The notes under the pieces are model-generated. The model saw only the letters and a program-made list of their open reading frames with translations. It had not been told where the DNA came from and did not search any database. The position numbers were made by a program, and so were the translations under genes. DNA of 44,858 nt from Kitasatospora griseola (GTDB taxonomy: Bacteria; Actinomycetota; Actinomycetes; Streptomycetales; Streptomycetaceae): positions 1 to 44,858 of the forward strand of contig NZ_BMRI01000011.1 of NCBI RefSeq assembly GCF_014648555.1, written 5' to 3'. Positions within the stretch are counted from its first letter, which is position 1. Each line of letters starts with the position of its first letter. Positions 36,574-44,858 of this stretch are shown in pieces.

Positions 36574-37608
36574 TCACTCGTGCCGCGGCGAGCCTTCCGG
36601 CAGGTTCCTTCCGCTCCGCGCCCCCGCTGTCTCGCCCTGCCACCAGCCGACCAGCCTCCGCAGCCCGTCCGTCAGCCCCAGCTCCGGCTTCCAGCCGAGA
36701 TCGCGTTCGGCGGCGGAGATGTCCGCGAGCCGCCGGACCACGCCGCCGGCGGTGTCGCGGGCGGGCCCGTGCTCGACGTGGAGGTCCGACTCCATGGCCT
36801 CCAGCAGCGCGTCCGCGAGGCCGCGCAGGGAGACCTCGGTGCCGGAGGCGATGTTGTAGACCCGGTCGGTGACGGGGGCGGTGGCGGCGAGCAGGTTGGC
36901 GCGGGCGATGTCCTCGGTGTAGACGAAGTCCATGGTCTGGGCGCCGTCGCCGAAGATCAGCGGCGGTTGTCCGGCGGCGATGCGTTCCATCCAGCGGATG
37001 AAGACCTCGGTGTAGCGGCCGTGCACGTCCATCCGGGGGCCGTACACGTTGAAGTACCGCAGGGCGACGTAGTCCAGGCCGTACATGGCGTGGAAGCTGC
37101 GCAGCAGGCCTTCGTTGAAGACCTTGGCGGCCCCGTACAGGGTGTCGTTGTGGTACGGGTGCTGGCTCTCCGGCGTCGGGAAGACGTCGGCCAGGCCGTA
37201 GACGGACGCGGTGGAGGAGGCGACGACCTTGCGGACGCCCGTCTCGGCCGCGGCCTCCACCACGTCGAAGGTCCCGTCCACCATGATCTCCAGCGCGAGC
37301 CGGGGTTCGGCCGCGCACTGGGTGATCCGGATCGCGGCGAGGTGGAAGAGCGCGTCAGTGCCGGGGGCGAGGAGTTCGCGCAGCAGGGCGCGGTCGCGGA
37401 TGTCGCCGTCCACCACGGTCAGTTGGCCGGGGGCGGCGAGTTCGCGGGCGCGGGCCAGGTTCTCGGTGCGGCCGCGGACGAAGTTGTCGAGCACCACGAC
37501 CTCGCGGGCGCCGGCCTCGATCAGCTGGTCGACGACGGTGGAGCCGATGGTTCCGGCGCCGCCGGTGACCAGGCAGCGGGATCCTTCGAGCGGAACGGCG
37601 GCGTTCAT
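36574..37608 (-). CDS. NAD-dependent sugar-nucleotide epimerase/dehydratase
   Basis: This is an extended-SDR enzyme, 344 aa, of the UDP-glucose/UDP-GlcNAc 4-epimerase type. Features: TGGAGTIGSTVVDQLI (NAD loop), LDNFVRGRTENLARA, DGDIRD, LAAIRITQCAAEP, SSTASVYG with catalytic Ser, YGAAKVFNEG (YxxxK catalytic pair), ALRYFNVYGPRMD, and the YTEVFIRWMERI and MDFVYTEDIARAN segments. AIR in place of AAQ/AAE after LA is slightly unusual. Its ATG overlaps the stop of the Gfo/Idh gene by four bases (ATGA), so they are translationally coupled. It likely supplies the epimerised or keto intermediate for the aminotransferases. Confidence 0.93.
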   Translation of the reverse strand: MNAAVPLEGSRCLVTGGAGTIGSTVVDQLIEAGAREVVVLDNFVRGRTENLARARELAAPGQLTVVDGDIRDRALLRELLAPGTDALFHLAAIRITQCAAEPRLALEIMVDGTFDVVEAAAETGVRKVVASSTASVYGLADVFPTPESQHPYHNDTLYGAAKVFNEGLLRSFHAMYGLDYVALRYFNVYGPRMDVHGRYTEVFIRWMERIAAGQPPLIFGDGAQTMDFVYTEDIARANLLAATAPVTDRVYNIASGTEVSLRGLADALLEAMESDLHVEHGPARDTAGGVVRRLADISAAERDLGWKPELGLTDGLRRLVGWWQGETAGARSGRNLPEGSPRHE

Positions 37609-38750
37609 CGGACTGCGGCCCTCTCCTGGGCGAAATCGGTGACGGGGACGGGGACGGTCGCGCCGCCGAGTTCGAGGCTGAGGGAGGCGGCGTGCAGCAG
37701 GCGCAGCACGCGCAGGCCGGCCCGGCCGTCGGTGAGCGGGCGGCGGCCCTCGTCGATGGCGGCGGCGAATTCGGCCATCACGTTGCGCAGGGCTTCCTGT
37801 TCGACCAGGGCGGGGGCGACCATGTCGCCGACCCGGTAGGAGATCAGGGCGCGGTGCCGGATGGCGTCGGTGAGTTCGTCGGGCGGGGTGAGGTCGACGC
37901 CGCGGTCGTGGATCGCCAGGCGCGCCTGCGGGTTGAGGTCGTCCCAGACCAGGGTGCGGCGGGAGCCGCCGATCAGGGTGGTGCGGACCTTGGTCGGGGA
38001 GAGCCAGTTGACGTGGCAGTGGGCGAGCGCGCCGTTGGACAGGCGCAGCGTCAGGTAGGCGACGCAGGCGCGGCCCGCGCCGATCGGGTCGGCGGCCTGG
38101 GCGCTGACGCCGACGGGTTCGACGCCGGGCGGCAGGACGAAGTCGAGGATGGACAGGTCGTGCGGGGCGAGGTCCCACAGCACGTCGACGTCCGGTTGGA
38201 CGAGTCCGAGGTTGATCCGGACCGAGTCGAAGAACTGGACGTCGCCGATCTCGCCCGCGTGGACCAGTTCGCGGATGCGGCGCACCACGGGGGTGTAGCA
38301 GAAGGTGTGGTCGCACATCAGGACCAGGCCGCGCTCCTCGGCGAGGGCCACCAGGTCGGCGGCCTCCTCGACGGTGGTGGTGATCGGCTTCTCCACCAGG
38401 ACGTGCTTGCCGGCCTCCAGGGCGGCCCGGGCCAGGCGGTGGTGGGCGGCGGCGGGGGTGGCGATGGCGACGGCCTGCACCCGGTCGTCGGCCAGCACCT
38501 GGTCGAAGGAGGTGGTGGCGGCGACGGTGGAGTACTCGCCGAGGACCTTGCGGGAGCGCTGTTCGTCCAGGTCGCACAGCCAGTGCAGGTGCAGGGCGGC
38601 GGTCTGTTGGGCGTTGCGGACCAGGTTCGGACCCCAGTAGCCGGCTCCGACGACGGCCAGTCCGATCCGCCGGTCGGGTGCTCGGTCGGTGCTGCCCGAT
38701 GTGGGCACGTGTTCCCCAGGCGCCTCGTGCGCCACGACGTTCGACCCCAT
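37605..38750 (-). CDS. Gfo/Idh/MocA sugar-nucleotide oxidoreductase (WbpB/WlbA-like)
   Basis: This 381-aa NAD(P)-dependent dehydrogenase leads the sugar operon. The Rossmann motif GLAVVGAGYWGPNLVRN lies at about residues 22-38. AIATPAAAHHRLARAALEAGKHVLVEKPITTTVEEA contributes the EKP catalytic lysine, followed by CDHTFCYTPVVRRIRELV and WDLAPHDLSILDFVL with catalytic histidine. It resembles WbpB/WlbA, which oxidise C3 of UDP-GlcNAcA to feed a WbpE aminotransferase. AAGGGGGG lies 8 bases before the ATG at 38750. The promoter should lie in 38751-39026 (276 bases, divergent with the deaminase gene), where I see no strong consensus. Confidence 0.92.
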   Translation of the reverse strand: MGSNVVAHEAPGEHVPTSGSTDRAPDRRIGLAVVGAGYWGPNLVRNAQQTAALHLHWLCDLDEQRSRKVLGEYSTVAATTSFDQVLADDRVQAVAIATPAAAHHRLARAALEAGKHVLVEKPITTTVEEAADLVALAEERGLVLMCDHTFCYTPVVRRIRELVHAGEIGDVQFFDSVRINLGLVQPDVDVLWDLAPHDLSILDFVLPPGVEPVGVSAQAADPIGAGRACVAYLTLRLSNGALAHCHVNWLSPTKVRTTLIGGSRRTLVWDDLNPQARLAIHDRGVDLTPPDELTDAIRHRALISYRVGDMVAPALVEQEALRNVMAEFAAAIDEGRRPLTDGRAGLRVLRLLHAASLSLELGGATVPVPVTDFAQERAAVR

Positions 38751-39026
38751 TGCAAGACCCCCCTTGCCGCCGCGTCGCTCGAACGGTACCGGCCCGGCCG
38801 GGCCCGTCGAGGCACAATCGGAAAAACCGGTGAACGCCACCAGGGGCGCGCGGTACGGCAGTTCGGCCCTCCGTACACCCCAGTGCGCCCCCGTGTCGCA
38901 CCCCGGCGCGGCGAATGACGGATCGGTTTGGCAGGCTGGACGCTTCGGGGTGAGGATTCACCGTCCGTCAGCAGACCCCCGGCAGCAGAGAACTGCCGGT
39001 GCGCCGCACAACGTCGAGGAGCAGTC

Positions 39027-39482
39027 ATGGAACGGTCGGGCCCGCCGCCCGTGTTGCGCCACCAGCGCGACAGCCTGCTGCCCGCGGTGGCCGCGGCACT
39101 GATGCTGCGCGGCGGCGAGGTGCACACGCTCGCCGGGGAGAAGTCCGACCTGGCGCCGATGCTGCACCCGCTGGTCGGCGAGTTCCTGGCCGCGCTGCCG
39201 GTCGACAGGCGCGAGCGCTTCCTCGGCCGCTGCCCGGAGCCGGCGCTGCTGTCGCAGTACCTGGGGCAGGTCGACGGGTCCCGCTCGAAGCGGGCCTCGC
39301 GCAAGCCGATGACGGTGCAGGAGGCCCGCAAGGCACTGAAGGGGGCCCGGATGACCACGGTGCGGATCCGCGAGGAGGGCGATCCCGCGCACGGCACGCA
39401 CGCGCCGCCGTGCCGTTCCTGCGCTCCGCTGCTGGATCATCTGAACGTGACCGTCGTCGCGGTCGCGCCGCCCGGCCGCTGA
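39027..39482 (+). CDS. YwqJ-type deaminase
   Basis: This 151-aa protein shows a zinc-dependent nucleic acid or nucleotide deaminase signature: GGEVHTLAGEKSDLAP near residue 30 and HAPPCRSCAPLLDHL near residue 125 (PCxxC pair plus upstream His). No signal peptide or toxin-delivery domain is attached, so it acts in the cytosol or is exported by an unknown route. GAGGAG is 5 bases before the ATG at 39027. It is followed directly by a SUKH-3 gene, the classic toxin-immunity order, and both are conserved-type genes in Streptomyces. The substrate (free nucleotide, RNA or DNA) is not deducible. Confidence 0.88.
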   Translation: MERSGPPPVLRHQRDSLLPAVAAALMLRGGEVHTLAGEKSDLAPMLHPLVGEFLAALPVDRRERFLGRCPEPALLSQYLGQVDGSRSKRASRKPMTVQEARKALKGARMTTVRIREEGDPAHGTHAPPCRSCAPLLDHLNVTVVAVAPPGR

Positions 39483-39523
39483 ACCCGCCCCTCGTCCCCG
39501 TCCCCGAACCACCGGAGCACGTC

Positions 39524-40027
39524 CTGAACGCCAGCACCGTCCGCACCCAGCCCCGTTTCCCGGCCGACGTGGCCGCCGCCCTCAAGCAGGCCGGCTGGCA
39601 CCCGGGCCGGTGGGAGATCCGCCAGGCCGAGCAGTGGGCCGATGCGATGGTCGCGCACGGCGGTCCGCGGGACCCGCAGCACTCGGTGTTCCCCGCCGCG
39701 ATCGAGGCCTGGGCCGAGTTCGGCGGCCTGGCCTTCGACGTCCCGGGCCCCGGCCGCACCCTGGCCCGCACCCCGTTCCTGCTCGACCCGCGCTGCGGCC
39801 TGCACGCCCCGCGCACCCTCGTCGACCTCGGCCGCGCCCTGGACACCCGGCTCGCCCCGCTCGGCGAGGAGCTGTACGGGCAGGCCCTGCTGGCCATCGA
39901 CGAGCAGGGCCGGGTCTACAGCCTCGACCACACCGGCGAGTGGTTCCTCGGCCACAGCGTCGACCAGGCGCTGGCCACCCTGGTGCTCGGCCTGGCCCCG
40001 CACCGGCTGCGCACCGCCGAGAGCTGA
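39524..40027 (+). CDS. SUKH-3 family protein, probable CTG start
   Basis: This is a SUKH-3 fold protein, 167 aa: RFPADVAAALKQAGWHPGRW at the N-terminus, AAIEAWAEFGGLAF, and the C-terminal LGEELYGQALLAIDEQGRVY and TGEWFLGHSVDQALATLVLG. In frame between the deaminase stop and the conserved region there is no ATG, GTG or TTG. The CTG at 39524 has GGAG six bases upstream and gives the product MNASTVRTQ. The first GTG (39569) would remove conserved residues. It lies 41 bases after the deaminase and is inferred to be its immunity-type partner. It is convergent with the histidine kinase, 7 bases apart. Confidence 0.85.
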   Translation: MNASTVRTQPRFPADVAAALKQAGWHPGRWEIRQAEQWADAMVAHGGPRDPQHSVFPAAIEAWAEFGGLAFDVPGPGRTLARTPFLLDPRCGLHAPRTLVDLGRALDTRLAPLGEELYGQALLAIDEQGRVYSLDHTGEWFLGHSVDQALATLVLGLAPHRLRTAES

Positions 40028-40034
40028 CGCCCGA

Positions 40035-41306
40035 TCAGTTCAGCGGCTCGACGGCCAGCCGCAGCCGGGACGGCAGCACCGCCTCGACCCGGAAGCCGCC
40101 GTCGTCCTCCGGCCCGGCGTGGAACATCCCGCCCAGCGTCAGCACCCGCTCGCGCATCCCGACCAGCCCGTTGCCGCCGCTCGGCAGCGCCACCGGCACG
40201 GCCGCACCACCGGGGCAGTCGTTGGTCACCGACACCCGCACCCCGTTCGGCACGTACGCCAGCAGCACCGCCACCCGCGCCCCGCCCGCGTACTTGTGGG
40301 CGTTCGTCAGCCCCTCCTGCACCACCCGGAACGCGGTCTGCTCGGCCTCCGCGACGTACACCAGGTGCTCGCCGCTGACGGTCAGCGAGACCGCCATGCC
40401 GGCCGCCCGGGACTGCTCCACCAGCTCCGGCAGCTCCCCGAGACCGCCGACCGGCGCCTCCACCTGGTCCTGCGCCTCGGTCATCCGCAGCACCCCGAGG
40501 ATCTCCCGCAGCTCGTCCAGCGCCTGCCGGCCGACCTCGCCGATCAGGTTCGCCGACTGCCGGGCCCTCGCCGGGTCCTTCGGAATGATCCGTTCCACCG
40601 CTGCCGCGTGCACCACCATCAGGCTGACCCGGTGCGCGACCACGTCGTGCATCTCCCGGGCGATCAGCGTCCGCTCCTCGACCCGGGCCCGCCAGGCCCG
40701 CTCCCGGGCCTGCTCGGCGAGCAGCGTCAACTCCGTCTCCAGGCCCTCCGCGCGGTCCCGCAACGACACCACCAGGCGGCGCCGCGCCCCCATGTACAGG
40801 CCGGTCACCACCGGGGCGACCGCCATGCCCACCGCGACGAACGCGGACACGATCACCAGCACCCACCCCGGCGGCAGCGGCTCCTGCGGCGGCGACGGGT
40901 TCGGCGCGAACATCGCCAGCAGCACCATGCCGAACGTCTCCGCCGCGGCGACCGTCGACAGCACGATCACCCGGGCCCGCCGCGACGGCCACTCCCAGGT
41001 CGCCGCCAGCGTGTACAACGACACCACCAGGAGCACCACACCGAAGAACCCCGGCACGAACACCAGCGCCACCACCACCGGCAGCACCGGCCACCGGCGC
41101 CGCACCAGCAGCGAGAGGCCGGCGAGCGTGCCGAGCACCACCCCGACCACGGCTGCCGCGAGGCCCAGGTCCAACCGCACCCGGACCAGCCCGTACGCCC
41201 CGGCCGCACACTCCGTCGCCGCCGCCAGCGCCAACGCCACGTCCAACGCCGCGCTGCGCCTCCGCGCCCACCACCACAGGCCGTCCCCCGCCGGCTTCTT
41301 ACTCAT
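40035..41306 (-). CDS. NarL-type sensor histidine kinase, orphan
   Basis: This membrane sensor, 423 aa, has a short basic N-terminus (ARRRSAALD) and about five hydrophobic helices (roughly 22-40, 46-68, 73-104, 112-133, 147-172). A coiled linker leads to HisKA_3 with phospho-acceptor His220 in IAREMHDVVAHRVSLMVVHA, and a HATPase domain (VVQEGLTNAHKYAGGARVAV, GGNGLVGMRERVLTLGG). There is no extracellular sensor domain, so it probably senses within the membrane. No response regulator gene lies beside it on either side. An inverted repeat GTGCGG-AATG-CCGCAC at 41323-41338 lies just upstream of the start, a possible binding site for its unknown regulator. Confidence 0.93.
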   Translation of the reverse strand: MSKKPAGDGLWWWARRRSAALDVALALAAATECAAGAYGLVRVRLDLGLAAAVVGVVLGTLAGLSLLVRRRWPVLPVVVALVFVPGFFGVVLLVVSLYTLAATWEWPSRRARVIVLSTVAAAETFGMVLLAMFAPNPSPPQEPLPPGWVLVIVSAFVAVGMAVAPVVTGLYMGARRRLVVSLRDRAEGLETELTLLAEQARERAWRARVEERTLIAREMHDVVAHRVSLMVVHAAAVERIIPKDPARARQSANLIGEVGRQALDELREILGVLRMTEAQDQVEAPVGGLGELPELVEQSRAAGMAVSLTVSGEHLVYVAEAEQTAFRVVQEGLTNAHKYAGGARVAVLLAYVPNGVRVSVTNDCPGGAAVPVALPSGGNGLVGMRERVLTLGGMFHAGPEDDGGFRVEAVLPSRLRLAVEPLN

Positions 41307-41322
41307 GGGAACACCATACGCA

Positions 41323-41338
41323 GTGCGGAATGCCGCAC
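41323..41338. promoter_or_regulatory. Inverted repeat GTGCGG-AATG-CCGCAC upstream of the kinase
   Basis: Perfect 6-base arms 17-32 bases upstream of the histidine kinase start codon, in the 231-base region it shares with ppc. It is an operator candidate without a known binder. The rest of 41307-41537 shows no clear promoter. Confidence 0.35.
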
Positions 41339-41537
41339 AGGGGCGCAGGAGGGTGCGAAGTCAGGCGCTCGTGGGGGCACCTGCTCCCTCCATGTCCGCC
41401 ATCCGGCCACCTCTCCGTTCTGGCACCGGGTGCCACCTATGCTGTTGCCCGTCGGACAGCGCGGTCCGCACCCGTCACCCGCACTGCGGTGATGGCAGAG
41501 CCGTTGCCGAACACCCCACCACCACAGGGAGCCAGCC

Positions 41538-44336
<2,799 letters not shown>

Positions 44337-44353
44337 CCGGCCGGGCCCGGACG

Positions 44354-44408
44354 CACGACGAGGTCCGCTCCGCGGGGGAATCCCCGGCGGGGCGGACCTC
44401 GTCCGTGC
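44354..44408. terminator. Bidirectional terminator after ppc
   Basis: GACGAGGTCCGC (from about 44357) pairs with GCGGACCTCGTC (ending about 44403) with additional CACG/CGTG closing pairs. It also ends the converging small gene at 44425. Confidence 0.85.
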
Positions 44409-44424
44409 GGTGCCCGGAAGGGCG

Positions 44425-44697
44425 TCAGGCCTTCTTGCGCTTGCGCAGCCAGGTCGCCGCGCCGCCTGCCACCACCACCAGGCCGCCGCCGACGGCGTAC
44501 ACGCCGGCCGAGCCGACGGAGCCGGTGGGCGGGGCGAGCTTGGCCGCGGCCGGCTCGGGGGTGACGGAGCTGACGGGTTCGGCGGCCAGCGCCGGCGAGG
44601 CGGCGAACCCCCCGGCGGCCAGGCACAGCACGGTGCCACCGACGACCTTGCCCACGCGCTTCGAGCGGATCACGCTCCATACCCCCAGTGACGGCAC
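44425..44697 (-). CDS. Small exported protein with LPXTG-like anchor
   Basis: This 90-aa protein has an N-terminal signal (RSKRVGKVVGGTVLCLAAGG, cleavage near PALAA). A short Pro/Ala ectodomain (EPVSSVTPEPAAAKL) follows, then APPTGSVG, a hydrophobic helix (AGVYAVGGGLVVVAGGAATW) and a basic tail RKRKKA. This order (PTG, helix, basic end) is the sortase-sorting layout, though LAPPTG is not a textbook LPXTG or LAXTG. Two GTG starts are possible, 44697 (AAGGG upstream) and 44673. If sortase cannot use it, it is simply a bitopic membrane protein. Function is unknown. Confidence 0.8.
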   Translation of the reverse strand: MPSLGVWSVIRSKRVGKVVGGTVLCLAAGGFAASPALAAEPVSSVTPEPAAAKLAPPTGSVGSAGVYAVGGGLVVVAGGAATWLRKRKKA

Positions 44698-44815
44698 TTC
44701 AACCCTTGTGGATCGGGACCGACGGTATCCGATTCCGCGCGGGTTCTGACCATCAGTCAGCTTCCACGAGGCAAGCGTTGTATGAATGTTGTGTACGGAG
44801 GGTGGTCGAAGCAGG

Positions 44816-44858
44816 TCAGGCGTTGTAGTTCTGCTGGGCGCGTTCCAGGCCGTCGGCG
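44816..44858 (-). CDS. 3' end of a gene running off the window
   Basis: The minus strand ends an open frame ADGLERAQQNYNA followed by TGA (tca at 44816-44818 on the plus strand). The short helical tail would fit a WXG100/ESAT-6-like protein, but 13 residues are too few to assign. The region 44698-44815 between it and the anchored-protein gene has no other gene. Confidence 0.5.
   Translation of the reverse strand, partial: ADGLERAQQNYNA

Overview
The window is high-GC DNA with Streptomyces-type gene organisation (GTG starts, strong GGAGG ribosome sites, 4-base stop/start overlaps, dense convergent hairpins). Gene content and order (ndh, ppx/gppA, DUF501, divIC, eno, rpfA, P450, mazG, mfd, then ppc) match the conserved actinobacterial eno-mazG-mfd neighbourhood. 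The host is a Streptomyces or Kitasatospora-like member of the Streptomycetaceae. I saw no complete tRNA, rRNA, CRISPR array, transposase or in-frame TTA codon.

Layout. 1-606: probable right end or scar of a tRNA-targeting integrative element (palindrome, short direct repeats, tRNA 3'-end-like segment ending in CCA at 385), then hairpins. 607-7354: small DNA-binding-type protein, type II NADH dehydrogenase with two Rex-box-like sites upstream, the ppx-DUF501-divIC-eno block, and an RpfA-type muralytic enzyme behind a ydaO/c-di-AMP riboswitch. 7794-10617: CYP107-type P450, a truncated SDR-like protein, MazG. 10679-15063: an unusual peptide locus, with two tandem JmjC/cupin oxygenases, two almost identical secreted 65-residue precursor peptides, a small cupin-like protein, a TrmB/LuxR-type regulator and a second, unrelated, divergently transcribed secreted peptide. 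15122-20977: SurA-N-like lipoprotein, soluble Ser/Thr kinase with its membrane partner, an HTH/N6-methylase/S-subunit-like fusion, and a DUF4352-like lipoprotein. 20978-21142: an inverted-repeat element. 21143-24775: mfd. 25304-29103: nucleotide-sugar dehydrogenase and a copper/heme group (CopC, PCuAC chaperone, Tat-exported DyP peroxidase). 29172-40027: coiled-coil scaffold protein, SUKH/deaminase proteins, and a four-gene sugar-nucleotide operon. 40035-44858: orphan NarL-type histidine kinase, PEP carboxylase, a small wall- or membrane-anchored protein, and the 3' end of one more gene.

How parts work together. Eno/DivIC/DUF501/Ppx and MazG/Mfd are housekeeping. The 34194-38750 operon (Gfo/Idh/MocA, epimerase, two DegT aminotransferases) plus the dehydrogenase at 25304 could build an amino- or uronic-acid nucleotide sugar for the cell surface. 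PCuAC plus DyP (with divergent CopC) looks like an extracytoplasmic copper/heme module. The best candidate for an undescribed system is 10679-15063, which reads as an oxygenase-modified secreted peptide (RiPP-like) locus. A near-identical 14-base inverted repeat lies both in front of its precursor operon (13608-13621) and in front of the small regulator-like gene at 607 (461-474).
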